From Durusdinium trenchii (taxonomy: Eukaryota; Sar; Dinophyceae; Suessiales; Symbiodiniaceae), in contig CAXAMN010006491.1 of NCBI GenBank assembly GCA_963970005.1, positions 2,291 through 66,290 of the forward strand: a DNA stretch of 64,000 nucleotides, given 5' to 3'. This document shows, in pieces, positions 1 through 9,841 of this stretch; the stretch's first letter is position 1; every line of letters begins with the position of its first letter. Position numbers and translations under genes: made by a program. The notes beneath the pieces were generated by a model. The model had not been told where the DNA came from. It saw nothing but the letters and a program-made list of their open reading frames with translations, and ran no database searches.

Positions 1-135
1 GGTGTATGATGAGTGGTGTATGATGAGTGGTGTATGATGAGTGGTGTGAGATGAGTGATGTATGATGAGTGATGTATGATGAGTGGTGTATGATGAGGTG
101 TGTTTGTTGAGTGGTGTATGATGAGTGATGTATTG
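1..135. repeat. 14-bp minisatellite
   Basis: About nine imperfect tandem copies of the 14-mer GGTGTATGATGAGT, with variants such as gtgatg and gtgtgag, run from the window edge to about 135. The array probably extends beyond the left end. No coding role is apparent. Confidence 0.9.
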
Positions 136-490
136 AACAGCTGTTGAATTCCGTAACACGGAAGTTTTGCACACTAAACTTCCTTTGATCAGGTTGGACT
201 TTACTCGGAGGTCAATCTGCTTTTTTATTGGTTTTAGTCTATTTGATTTTTCCCCTCTCAACCCACACCTCACAAGATACTCAATTTTCCGTGCCACACG
301 TTTGGCGAGACGAGTGTTTTTTCTGCCCAGACTTGCCTTACGTTCGGTCAACCGTGGATATCCACAGACACGAAACGCAGGACGCTGTGATGCATCTCTC
401 CGTACAAGTTTCTGTGCGCATGCTGTTGAGGACACCCGTCGGAGCATGGGCCAAATTGCGTTCAACGATCCACTCCCCTTAGCCTAGGGG
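136..490. other. no gene recognised (355 bp)
   Basis: Unique-looking sequence between the minisatellite and the first retroelement fragment. Short open frames exist in two phases, but neither shows a recognisable domain. It may be the 5' flank or 5' UTR of the family A element that starts nearby. Confidence 0.4.
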
Positions 491-570
491 ACTGCGGGTT
501 TCATGCTGATATCTGATAGCCAGCCTTACGCTCAAGAGACCCCCTGCCTTGTAAGTGTTCCATACGCAAG

Positions 571-1072
571 ATGGCACCGAAAGCGATGACCGTGGAACAA
601 CGCCTGAACCAGCTGGAGGAATTCAGGCGCGACGTGAATGTAGTGACTCGGGCCCGTTTGGAGAATACCCCCAAAGTCCTAGAGCTTTGCATTGAAGCGT
701 CAGAGTCGCGTGACTTTGAAGTTTAAGGAAAAGCTGGCAGAGGCCCTACTGCTGGACCTAGACCCACTCCTGCCCACTCTGTTCCAAGAACCCAGGTTGT
801 CCCAAATCCGCGGTGAATTGGCTGAAACCCTGAGGCCGGAGTGGTTCGTAGGCATTTTCGCAGTGGCAACCCGTGAATTTAAGCACGCTAAAGTTCTAGA
901 CGTCCGTTTGAGATTTGGGTTACGGGCCATACGTCTCCATGACCTCGTGAAGACTGAGCTGGGACCGAAGAGATGGAAAGGCGGCGAGCCAAGCGCCGCG
1001 GCCGCTCAAGGTCCCAAAGGCGCGACAAGAGGGGCGCTGATTTTCCCTAGATTGGCTGACTTGCGACGGTGA
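571..1072 (+). pseudogene. family A retroelement ORF1, frameshifted
   Basis: An ATG at 571 opens a small charged protein (MAPKAMTVEQRLNQLEEFRR at its start, coiled-coil-like) that ends at a TAA near 724. The protein-like signal continues in another frame from about 720 to 1072 (motifs LLPTLFQEPRLSQIRGELAE and RPEWFVGIFAV). The simplest reading is one ORF broken by a single indel near 720. It lies just upstream of the zinc-finger and coiled-coil ORFs of the same element, so I infer a nucleic-acid-binding ORF1. No known domain is recognised and no second copy is visible in this window. Confidence 0.45.
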
Positions 1073-1261
1073 CGACAAAAGCTGTGAGCTTCCTGTGTTT
1101 TTCTTCCGTCCTGCCTTGCAGCTGCCACCATCGCAGCAAAGAGCGCCGCGGTCGCGAGTCCCAGACCAATCCCAAAGCCCTCGAAGAGTGCCAGCTTCGG
1201 CTGGATCAGCACGGGGAGCGGCTGACGCGTGCCACTCAGCTGACCCTCCTCGCCAGCCGGG

Positions 1262-2341
1262 ATGCTGGCGAGCAAAAAGCCAGTGTGGGATCAAGAGCAC
1301 CAGCACCTGTCCAATGCGGTCCTACTTGGCTCCACCTCGCTACAGGAGGGCGGAAAACTTTGGCGTCAAAAAGTCTATGATGCCGCTGTCTGGGGGGCGC
1401 AAGTCTTCCCGCGGCCACACTCTACTCCGCCAACTCAGCGGCCGGGTCCGCGCCGGACCGATCGGCCGGTGCGCCGGAATTTCGCTCAAACCACTCAGTT
1501 CTGTTTAGACCATTTACCTGACCGTATCTCGGACAGCTGTTCTGCCCTCTTAGCCCGTGAACATGACCTTGGTGGCCGTGGTGCTCTCGGGGCGCAGCTG
1601 GTTCAAATGTTTCACACCGCATTTGGTCCTGGCTGGCGGGACTTTGATGCTGGCTCTCTCCTCGCTCACCTTGATTCCCTGCCGGAGTGGGCTGCATGTC
1701 TGAACGATTTGTTGCTCTTACTAATTATAGAGTCCTTGCTTCGTTGCCCTTCGCTGCCTGTTCCCCCGGCGGCCCCACCTGCACCATACCGTCTGACCGG
1801 TAAACAGCCCGCCGCTCGTCTCATCGACCCACGTTTCATTCCACCGGTTGCTGATGCTCCACCCCGAGTTTTCCCACCCCGTATGACCATCCGTCCGGAA
1901 AACTGTTACCGTATCCACCAAGAAGGGAATTTTTCTTGCGCTCTCTGCAACCGTGTTTTTCCTTCTGGCAGCGCCCTTGCCTCTCATGTTTGCCTTACGC
2001 ATACCAAGGGTACCTTCCGGGAGGCTGGTTTCGGGTGCTCCTGCTGTCCGCGGATTTTCCGTAGAGAAAGTGCTCTCCGGTCACATCTGAGAGTTGACCA
2101 TGCTGCCGACGCAATGGCTGAAATATGCCCGCGTTGCCAAGGGGTTTTTCCTGGTCGCCCTACCATGCTGCTTCATCTTGCCCAAGATCACGAGGTCACG
2201 AGTTTCGTGTATCCCATGCCGTGTCCGTTGTGCGTTCAGCGCAATCGTCTTCCCGTGCGCATTATGACCAATCCCTTGACCTTTAAACGACGCCGCACAT
2301 CTTGTCACATGCGTGATCGGATACGGGTCTATGATCCCTAG
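1262..2341 (+). CDS. family A C2H2 zinc-finger ORF (copy A1)
   Basis: A 359-aa open frame. Residues about 35-165 form a conserved globular part (KLWRQKVY, NFAQTTQFCLDHLP, SALLAREHDLGG). Residues about 226-345 hold three C2H2 fingers (CALCNRVFPSGSALASHVCL plus a final H, CSCCPRIF...H, CPRCQGVF...H) and a fourth Cys/His cluster (CPLC...SCH). The copy at 41.2-42.3 kb is about 75-80% identical by eye. Retroelement proteins of this type bind RNA or DNA, so a role in forming the RNP or recognising the target is inferred. The start is uncertain: homology with the second copy begins only at about residue 25. It is followed at 2432 by the coiled-coil ORF, as in A3. Confidence 0.7.
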   Translation: MLASKKPVWDQEHQHLSNAVLLGSTSLQEGGKLWRQKVYDAAVWGAQVFPRPHSTPPTQRPGPRRTDRPVRRNFAQTTQFCLDHLPDRISDSCSALLAREHDLGGRGALGAQLVQMFHTAFGPGWRDFDAGSLLAHLDSLPEWAACLNDLLLLLIIESLLRCPSLPVPPAAPPAPYRLTGKQPAARLIDPRFIPPVADAPPRVFPPRMTIRPENCYRIHQEGNFSCALCNRVFPSGSALASHVCLTHTKGTFREAGFGCSCCPRIFRRESALRSHLRVDHAADAMAEICPRCQGVFPGRPTMLLHLAQDHEVTSFVYPMPCPLCVQRNRLPVRIMTNPLTFKRRRTSCHMRDRIRVYDP

Positions 2342-2431
2342 GGGTTCGTGGCCTGGCTGTGTTTCTTGCATTGTTGGTGTGTGCCTTCCTCAGACTGCTT
2401 GGCTCGAACTTGTTGTCCGGTAGTCGCTGTC

Positions 2432-3145
2432 ATGCCGCCCTCTGGTAGTAGTGCCCGCGGCCGCAGCCCTGTCACCAAGCGAGACTTTCGAAAGGGGCGT
2501 GATGATCTGGTCCATACCACAGGCCGCGTGGATCAGCTCGAAAAGAAGCTGCATACTGTTGGTGACCTGGCGGTGCAGACCGCGCAGGAAGTGGCAGTGT
2601 TACGATCGGAATTGCAGATCGTGTTTCTTGCAAGTGGCTCTGCCATCACACGGCTCACAGAAGAATTGGCGGCATACAACGAAGGCAAAGCTGCTGTGGC
2701 TCATGGGACTGCCGAACGCGGCCCACCTCTCAAGGTCAGGCTATACCGCAAGCTGCTCCAGTGCGTGGAGGCGCAGGCCGAACCATTTCCGGCTATTACG
2801 CGTAATGCCATCCGCCCTCCGCCTGAAGGCAAGCCTTGGATCCTTGTGTGTACCTTTGCCGCGTCTGAGAGCGGACGTGCTCTGCGTCGCCTGTGGGGGG
2901 CGCCGGCGCTGGCTGGTCTCTGGACCAAGATGGCAAATGGGGCATGGCCCTCAGTGGGGGTCAAAGCTGGCGTCCCCAGACCTTCGCGTAAGGTGTTGGC
3001 CGCTGTTGCGGATGCGGTTGGTGTGTCGGTCAAAGGGAAAGGCAAAGGTGAGGGCGGTCCCTCTCATGTCAGTCCCAAGCGGTCTGCGAGCGGCCGGCGA
3101 CGGAAACGAAACTCGCCGCAGCCGGCGAGCTCGTGTCTTGGATGA
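2432..3145 (+). CDS. family A coiled-coil ORF (copy A1)
   Basis: The ATG at 2432 (MPPSGSSARGRSPVTKRDF) matches the start of the paralogue at 42411, so it is preferred over earlier in-frame codons. The protein is about 237 aa. It has a basic N-terminus, a predicted coiled coil (DQLEKKL through QEVAVLRSELQIV), a conserved central block (GPPLKVRLYRKLLQC; CTFAASESGRALRRLWG) and a Gly/Lys-rich basic tail (KGKGKGEGG, SGRRRKRN). This resembles a trimerising, RNA-binding ORF1p, but I do not recognise a named domain. Four copies or fragments occur in the window (here, 7.5, 8.3 and 42.4 kb). This one lacks frameshifts. Confidence 0.65.
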   Translation: MPPSGSSARGRSPVTKRDFRKGRDDLVHTTGRVDQLEKKLHTVGDLAVQTAQEVAVLRSELQIVFLASGSAITRLTEELAAYNEGKAAVAHGTAERGPPLKVRLYRKLLQCVEAQAEPFPAITRNAIRPPPEGKPWILVCTFAASESGRALRRLWGAPALAGLWTKMANGAWPSVGVKAGVPRPSRKVLAAVADAVGVSVKGKGKGEGGPSHVSPKRSASGRRRKRNSPQPASSCLG

Positions 3146-3690
3146 CAACTTTTGACTTGCCCTTCTACATGCAGTGCGCACCGGTCTCGTCCGGGCGCGG
3201 GGCCTGGTCTCGTCCAGGTCCCCTTTCACCTTCCTATCAGTGGGGTGGACTTCAGCCGCGGAATCGCGGATGAGAAGTACCTCCCGACTTGCGATGACGT
3301 ACCTCCACCTCCACGCAGGACCCACGCTAGGACTTCCGGGAGGGTTTTTTTTCGTTCGCTTACGGGTCCGGGTGGCCAGCGGTAACCTACAGTTGGGTGG
3401 TTGTGTTTGGTTTGTTTGTTTGGTTTGATGTAGGGCTAACGGAGGACGCGGGACGCTCGTTTAGGGATTTGAGCCGGGGCAGTCCCTCCTGCGGGAGGTG
3501 CTGCACTCTATACCCCTACGATGGTGTCAGACACCCTGGAGTAGCCTGACTAGCTCCTGTGGGGTTTTCTCTTTTGTCCAAGACCGTACACTTAACACCG
3601 ACCCTGGTTTCCATGCGCGAGCGCAGCCGCGAATGAAGGCTGGGCAGAGCCTGACTTCACCTCGTAAGTGGAAACGTCGCTGTGAAGAGG
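3146..3690 (+). other. family A inter-ORF spacer
   Basis: A non-coding C/T- and G/T-rich spacer between the coiled-coil ORF and the endonuclease ORF. It starts with short repeats of CCGGTCTCGTCCGGGC (3180-3230). It contains a block at 3243-3296 (TGGACTTCAGCCGCGGAATC...) that recurs almost identically at 43676-43728 in A3, and a degenerate counterpart lies near 4960-5010. Its conservation among copies suggests a UTR or regulatory function of the element. Confidence 0.55.
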
Positions 3691-4500
3691 TCACGTGGGG
3701 ATTGTGGAACGTTCGTTCATTTTACTCGCAGTTGCGGGTGGATGGGGAGGGTCTGCTGCAAGTTGAGGGTACTGACCCAGAGGCTCCTGCCACGTTTTGT
3801 TCTGTTCTGGCTAAAGCTGGGATCTCTCTTTGTTGTATTTCCGAACATAGATGGCGAGGCGAAGATTCTTTTGGGGACCACCTTATTCTCTTTTCGGGTT
3901 TGCCCTGGTCTGCCACCAAAGCTGAACAGGGTGTTGGCATTGTACCGAACCCTGCTACGCAGAGGGCCTGGCATGCTGCCGATTCGTTTTTCGAATTTGG
4001 TGGTAGTCGTTTGCTCCGTATTACAGTAAGCTGGTTCTTATAACCGACGGGTTGTTAATATTATCTTTGTTTATTATGCTCCCACTTTTAATTCCGAAGA
4101 GGCTGTCAAAGGCCGCTTCTATGCCGATCTGACTCGCATGCTCCGCTCCGTCCCGGCGTCCGAGGAAGTGCTCGTTTTCGGAGATTTTAACGCCCAAGTA
4201 GGGCGACCGGCGGCTTCGCAGCTACGCGGGCAGACTGACGAAGGATTCCTTGATGAGAACCTCATCGTAGGCCCCTATACTCTTCATCACACCAATTCCA
4301 AGGGTGAACGCTTGGAACTGGCAACCCATTTGGAAGCACTCCAAGCGCTGCCAATGGCAGTTGAAGCCATTTCCCATGGCGAACCCTTCCGCAACTCAGA
4401 GAACGCTTACCTGCTGCGGGAAAACCTCCTGCATGAGCACTGGAGACCGCTCCAGGGACGCGACAAAGAGCTGGGCTGGGATGGAGGCCCGCCACATGCC
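3691..4500 (+). pseudogene. family A endonuclease (APE-type), truncated, copy A1
   Basis: Endonuclease motifs are readable across two frames: WGLWNVRS at about 3697 (N motif), CCISEHRWRG at about 3832 (E motif) and YYAPTFNSEEAV then VLVFGDFNAQVG at 4053-4200 (GDFNA motif). A frameshift or stop lies near 4040. The C-terminal DH motif and the whole RT are absent: sequence after about 4300 no longer looks like endonuclease. In non-LTR retrotransposons this domain nicks the target DNA. This copy cannot be functional. Confidence 0.7.
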
Positions 4501-5192
4501 CTCTCAACCTGCTGCCATTACGGTTTTCCGGCCGGATTGCTCCCGTTTTTCATGGTGGTCCTTCGTTTTCCTCGCCAAACGTCCCGGTTGTTAATGCCTC
4601 TGGGGTTTCGGGTTGCTGCTTTTGGGTCGCTTGTGTGGGGTTCCCTCTGTTTCTTCTGTTTGTTTGTTTCCCTCCTCTCCCCCCTCTTCCAGCTCTGCTG
4701 ACAGTTTTGGGGTGGGGCTGAGCTGTGGGTGCTGGGGCGCTGTTGGCTGCAGGCCCCCTTGTTACCCTCTCCTCCCACTCTGTTGTGTATTTGGGTTGCT
4801 TCTTGCGGTTAGCTTGCCTTGTTCCACTGTTTGCTCTGACCGTTTACTAGGTGGGCTGACGTTCAGGCACGTTTCGTGTCTGCGTACTATTGAGTTTCAC
4901 TCGGTTTGGTGTTTTGCAGGAGTGTACGAAGGAATGCCCGATTTGGGCGATATCCTACCACCACGACTTGCGATGACCCGGCCAAAGTCGTACCTCCACC
5001 TCTCCGTGGTGGCCGGGAGAAACCCACCGTGAAATTTCCCCCCGATGGGGGCGTCGGCCTAGCAAGCCGGCGTCCCGACATAGTTTGCTTGCGCACGGAA
5101 TATATCTAACCGATCGATGTCGACTTCACCGATTCTGCCACTAGTGACGGACGGACAGCTGGACACTGCCTCGGTGTGGTTGGCGGTCAAAG
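4501..5192 (+). other. family A spacer of a second copy (A2)
   Basis: Non-coding T/C-rich then G/T-rich sequence resembling the A1 and A3 inter-ORF spacers. The block ACTTGCGATGACCC...GTACCTCCACCTC at 4968-5010 is the counterpart of 3285-3313. It directly precedes another endonuclease fragment, as expected for the family. Confidence 0.45.
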
Positions 5193-5712
5193 TACACCAA
5201 ATTTACATTTGGGGCTTGGAACGTTCGTTCGCTGAATTCTCAATTGATAGTAAATGCTAACGGGGAACTTCAGATACTTGGCAAGGAACCTCAGAAACTC
5301 ATGGATCTTTGTTCGGAACTCTCTCGTCAGAACTTATCACTTTGCGCTATCTCTGAGCATCGCTGGAAAGATACTGGATGTTACCTAAGGTTAATTCGGA
5401 CTGGACGTTTGTTTATTCGGGGGTACCACATGCTGACATGGCGTGTAAGGGTGTTGGTTTTTTGTTGAATCGGCCTCTCCATCGGGCCTGGCAAGCTGCG
5501 GGTGAGTTGTGTGAATTTGGTGGTCCACGGTTACTTCGGATTCGGATCCTGCTTCGTGGCCGATTCTTCTCCCGCATCTCTTGCTATATGCGCCCACGTT
5601 TAATTGTTCGGACTATGAAAGGGACGATTTCTATAAATCCTTAGCCTCCATGTTGGACGCCGTTCCTGTAAAGGATGAATTGATCTTGCTTGGTGACTTT
5701 AACGCTAGGGTA
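5193..5712 (+). pseudogene. family A endonuclease fragment (copy A2)
   Basis: A second, diverged copy of the same endonuclease: FGAWNVRSLNSQ at about 5205, CAISEHRWKD at about 5344, GVGFLLNRPLHRAWQAAGEL near 5450, and LLGDFNARV at 5684-5712. At least one frameshift lies near 5390. The fragment stops abruptly at 5712, at the boundary with AT-rich DNA, inside the GDFNA motif. The break therefore looks like an insertion or deletion junction rather than gradual decay. Confidence 0.7.
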
Positions 5713-6527
5713 CTTAGGTGTCACTTTTGATTTGCTAAGTACTTATAAGTCACTTAGAAAAAACTAAAAAAGTTATACCGTAAATTTTGTAACTGTAAAA
5801 AACATTGATTTCTTTAATGTTTGCAAATTGCAATTGTTGAGCTCCAAAGTGTACAAAAAGCCATTGTTGAATTTTCAGACTCATTGGCTCATTGGATTTT
5901 AACTTACTAAGGTGTTCATGCTAAGCCGAAGCAAAAATACAATGCATAGTCAGTGTGACGTGATTTTTTCAAAAACATGACCAAATTTCAAGTTCTTTGA
6001 TTTGAGCCGCTGATATGTGGTCCTCACCGCAGAAAGTAAAACAAAGAATATTCTGCAAACTATTTGTTTTGTATATATATGTTTACATGTGTATGATGAC
6101 TGTTATTTGTATAATATAGGTTGACGATTCATTGCTATAAATAGTATATAGGATAATACATGTACACACGATAGAGATATATAGTATATATGATATGATA
6201 TGCAAATGTCATTTAAGTATTAAATATTATATTTGCTTACAATACGTGTATACACAAAAGGTTTGATTGCGCTGTCATCATCGACGATAGAAACTGCATT
6301 TTTCGATATATAAACCGCACATAACACATTTGAAAACATATATTTAGACACTGTTTCACAAATTTATTATACTTATATACATATGTATGTACACCTGAAT
6401 ATCATATACAAAGAGTTGTTTGAATGCGCGGTAATCACCGCATATATGAAAGCATGCGGTAATCACCGCATATATAAAATAACGGTAAGAACCGTTTCAA
6501 ACTGCGGTGATGACCGCAATTTTTTTC
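5713..6527. other. AT-rich insert without genes
   Basis: Composition changes sharply at 5713 from GC-rich retroelement to strongly AT-rich DNA with many TATATA runs. No long open frames or known motifs are seen apart from the hairpin cluster at its right end. It adjoins a minus-strand transposase-like pseudogene, so the whole 5.71-7.4 kb block may be the remains of a DNA transposon. I could not identify its terminal inverted repeats. Confidence 0.5.
6428..6518. repeat. cluster of four small hairpins
   Basis: Four inverted repeats of one design lie within 91 bp, each with a 4-nt loop: GCGGT-AATC-ACCGC (6428-6441), ATGCGGT-AATC-ACCGCAT (6454-6471), AACGGT-AAGA-ACCGTT (6481-6496) and TGCGGT-GATG-ACCGCA (6503-6518). 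All share the GGT-N4-ACC core. They lie between the AT-rich block and the 3' end of the minus-strand pseudogene. Confidence 0.85.
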
Positions 6528-7376
6528 ATCGCAGGATGATGATCTCATTTGCATCCTTGCTACAAAATGTAGTTCTCAATGCCGTTTGAAGAGCTTGTAG
6601 TGGTACAATGAGGTCATCCTTTGTTTTGGCCCAACGGCTCCAAAGCATGGAGCTCTTGGGTCCTCCTGCCACGAAGCGTAGTTTGACTCCTGCAACTGAG
6701 ATTCTATCCTCAACGCCACTGCCTGTTTGTACTTTTTCTTGCACACATCCCAAGACTTGTATAGCCGAATGTTCATCCATCATCATCACATTTCCAGCCT
6801 TAATATCACCCCAGCAGCAAAACACATGTCTTGCAACGCGCACATTCTCTGTCGATGAGGAGTCCAGCTGTGCTCGAAGGATAATTTCGCCCCAAAACCC
6901 TCCAAACGACTGATGCGAGGACAAAGCACATGTTTGAAGGTGTTGTTCTTCCGCTCACCAGGGAAACAATCCAACAAAATGCCAGCATCCAAGGCTTGCT
7001 GCTCAATGTGACTTGCAAAGTGGTGTTTGGGACGAACTTTGTCAGCTGTGTAACACGTGATGAAGAGTTCCAGGTGTGCTTGCTGCAGCTTTTGGAGTCC
7101 GTGTATTGTATCAATGCAGTTCTTTGCGTTTAGAATATGGGACGTCACTCTCCACAACGCAATCAATGATCTGACATGTGGTCGCACCTCTTCACAATTA
7201 TCCAACATTTCGATTGCAAAAAAACCCAGCAATGGTAAAACATCCAAGCACTGTGATGCACTTCCTTTGTAGTCCTGGCCTTCCTTCAACAATTTTGCAG
7301 AAACCAAATCTTTGAGGTTTCCAGAAGTATCAATTCCAGACGCGTTTGTTCTGTCCCAGCAGCTGGAAAAGAACAA
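6526..7376 (-). pseudogene. transposase-like gene remnant
   Basis: Minus-strand coding signal in two frames: 7376-6786 (196 aa) and 6924-6526 (132 aa), which overlap as if broken by one indel near 6850. The best-looking block is DKVRPKHHFASHIEQQ followed by CFPGERKNNTFKHV. This resembles the KPKHH...FEGKH region seen near the C-terminus of some large DNA-transposase proteins; the family assignment is a guess from memory. Later residues include WGDIKAGNVMMM and KLRFVAGGPKSSMLWSRW. The N-terminal catalytic part is not visible. It is one of only three minus-strand coding blocks in the window. Confidence 0.4.
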
Positions 7377-7515
7377 TTCTAGTTGATTCCGGGTGACCGA
7401 CCACCTCCCCTCAAATACCAGCTTTTCAAAGCTGTGAGACCAGGGCCTCGAAGGAGAGCCGAAGCAGCTTTTGGACCTCGTTGATCGGGCCGCTGTGGAG
7501 AGTTGTTTTCACTAT

Positions 7516-7870
7516 GCCTGAGGACGACCGACCGTGGGTGCTTAACACAGCAGGTGGGCATCAGGCACGTGAATTATGCCTCTCGCCAAGTGTTCGCACT
7601 TGCTGCCAGAAGCAAGGCGGGAACTATCCTCCATGTGGCATACGCCCGGCACGGTTCCAACCGTCGCCCGTGCTTCGCAGGGTTCTTGTGGATGAAGGCC
7701 TCAGTCAGGATGAAATTCGGCAGTTCTGGAAGGGCGGCAAAGGCGGAGGTTCCAAAGGGTCCGGCTCTCGCTCCAATGCCGAGGGAGGTGGGCGAGGCCC
7801 CTCTATAAGCGCTCGGCAGACAGACGCGCCAGCGCCTTGTCGGCCGAGGATGGCCGGCAGCAGAAGCGCG
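7516..7870 (+). pseudogene. family A coiled-coil ORF, 3' fragment (copy A4)
   Basis: The C-terminal half of the family A coiled-coil ORF. DRPWVL...QARELCL aligns with KPWVL...GRALRRLW of the other copies, and the tail FWKGGKGGGSKGSGSRS corresponds to their Gly/Lys-rich basic tail. The N-terminal part is missing and the first half is strongly diverged. It is followed by a family A type spacer. Confidence 0.5.
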
Positions 7871-8314
7871 TTTTCTGGCGCATTAGTACCTTTTCTTAGT
7901 TGTCTTTTGATTTCCAGGACCGTGTTATGTGGTGGTTCTGCCCACCACTTGAGCGCCCATCGGTTCCGTCCGGTGGGTTTGACACCTGCCCCGGTACCGC
8001 CCGGGCAGGAAGAGGTCCTTGGCTTGTGTGTAACATGTTCCTTGTGCTGCTTACGTGACGTGGTTCGTGTTCTTTTCTTTGCTGTTTTCCCCCTTTTCGT
8101 TTCGTTAATAATTTGGGTCGGGTTGTTCTTGGTAACTGCCCTGGTGCCACCCCTGGTTTGGTGTCACTGTAGGTGTACGTCCGCTGAACAGTTTTGGAGT
8201 TTTGGTCCACCGTCTTTTACGTCGCATCCTAGGATCGATGAGCAATGGGCTTGGCAGAGCTTTGCTTTCGATACCAAGTGCGATGAGACGAGGACGAGTT
8301 TTGGTCCCGGGACT
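7871..8314 (+). other. family A spacer of copy A4
   Basis: C/T- and G/T-rich non-coding stretch resembling the spacers after the coiled-coil ORFs of A1 and A3, including a TTCCGTCCGGTGGG segment near 7963. No independent gene is seen. Confidence 0.4.
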
Positions 8315-8810
8315 ATGGATCTCGATGATCCGAAGAAGTCCACTTCCAGACTTGCGATGAAAGACTTCAAGAGGGCTCGGGATGACCTTAATCATACAAA
8401 GGACCGCGTTGACCAAATGGAGCGGCGTCTTGGCGTTGTCGGCAGACCGCCCAAGATGTGGCAGCCCTACGGGCTGAGCTTCAGCTGGTGTTCTTCGCCA
8501 GCGGCTCTGCCAAGGCAGCGCTCGCTGCCGAACTGGCAGACTACAACGGTGGCAAGGCCGCAGTCGCCAATGGCACTGCAGACCGTGGCCCACCCCTCAA
8601 GGTCCGCATGTACCGTGTGCTTCTCCAGTGCGAAGACCAGGCAACTCCCTTCCCGGCGACCCAGGAGAGTGTTCGGGCCCTTCGGGCATTTGACGCTTCC
8701 TAGGCCATTCACAGCCTCGCGAACGCCAACCGCCCACCTCCTGATGACAAGCCCTGGGTCCTCTTGTGTACCTTTGCAGCGTCTGAGAGCGGTGCCTTAG
8801 AGCAAACTGA
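8315..8810 (+). pseudogene. family A coiled-coil ORF (copy A5), broken
   Basis: Begins with ATG at 8315 (MDLDDPKKSTSRLAMKDFKR), then TKDRVDQMERRLGVVG, clearly paralogous to 2432 and 42411 but with a different N-terminal tip. A frameshift near 8448 moves the rest into another frame (LRAELQLVFFASGSAKAALA, ADRGPPLKVRMYRVLLQC). A TAG at 8701 replaces the Trp codon found in A3, and homology ends after CTFAASESG at about 8796. Confidence 0.7.
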
Positions 8811-8972
8811 TGAGACCTTTATGGTTGGATTCAGCTTGGCCGCTGTTAGCGGCATGTTCTCTGATGGGCAGGTATGGCGCTACCCTCGCCGCTTGACGAA
8901 TACGACTACTACTGGGGCCCCCTGCTCTTGCCCTGTGGAAGCGTCTGTAAGGTTGGGTCATACGTCATCATC

Positions 8973-9386
8973 ATATTTTTGGTCTCTCTTTCTTCAATTT
9001 TTTCAATCTACGCCTGAGGACAGCGTAAACGAGACCAAAAATATTAAGACAGAAAGAAAAAGAAATGTAGTATGGATTTTTGCTATGGGGTTCTCTTGTT
9101 GCAAAAATGCAATGAACAATATCATCTTGTCATTCTATGGGTTGTTCTTCGTATTTTAATGTGGGATTTTAGTTATTATATATATAGTTAATATTAGAGC
9201 AACCCAAGAATATATAAGAAGAATGGCAAGATGACCACCACTTCTGTGGTGTTGCCCATACTTTATTCGCATTCGTTTCCTTAACTTAATATATAAAAGA
9301 AACGAAGGCCATCGGCTACCTCCTATAATCTCTTCAATGATGGGATTTTATTAGTATATATACTTGTTTTTCAATAAAATCCCATC
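8973..9386. repeat. AT-rich cluster of perfect inverted repeats
   Basis: Non-coding, AT-rich. Perfect inverted repeats: ATATTTTTGGTCTC (8973-8986) with 9031-9044; CACCAC-TTCT-GTGGTG (9236-9251); TTCGTTTC (9272-9279) with 9299-9306; GATGGGATTTTATT (9339-9352) with 9373-9386. A longer imperfect pairing links about 9122-9150 with about 9200-9232. It lies just upstream of the LHC gene. Confidence 0.8.
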
Positions 9387-9440
9387 CTCAATCATATAGT
9401 GGCCTTTTGGCTTTACAGAATTGGTTTATGAGAGATTTTC

Positions 9441-9638
9441 AATAACCACCACCACGACTACCACTACCACTACTACCACTATTACCATTCATACTACTAC
9501 TACTACTACTGCTACTACGACCACTACCACTACCACTACCACTACCACTACTACTACTACTACTACTACTCCTACTACTCCTACTACTCCTACTCCTACT
9601 CCTCCTACTCCTGCTCCTACTCCCATACTCCTACTCCT
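9441..9638. repeat. ACC/ACT trinucleotide microsatellite
   Basis: About 200 bp of impure (ACC)(ACT)n grading into (CCT)(ACT)n. The long threonine-rich open frame across it is an artefact of the repeat. Confidence 0.95.
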
Positions 9639-9841
9639 ACTTGAACGACGGGTTTGTTGGAAACGTGTGGGCCATGTTTACAGCGACGACTTTTTTCTAG
9701 CATCAATGCACAATGTTCAATCTTTGAGTGTTTTTTGTGGAGCAACAACTGCAAAGTGAATAGGTCTGGCTCTACTGCTTGCATGTGGATGCTTGTAGAA
9801 CTTGATGTTAAATGTGTGGTATCAGTTGGTGCCTGACCAAG

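Noticed and set aside
9658-9700. Possible upstream LHC exon (CGTGTGGGCCATGTTTACAGCG, resembling RVAM)
   Set aside because: It needs a one-base insertion, lacks a matching frame and splice borders, and the similarity ends after about 17 bases.
9421-9759. Threonine-rich open frame
   Set aside because: It is the translation of the ACC/ACT microsatellite; the flanking parts have no domain.
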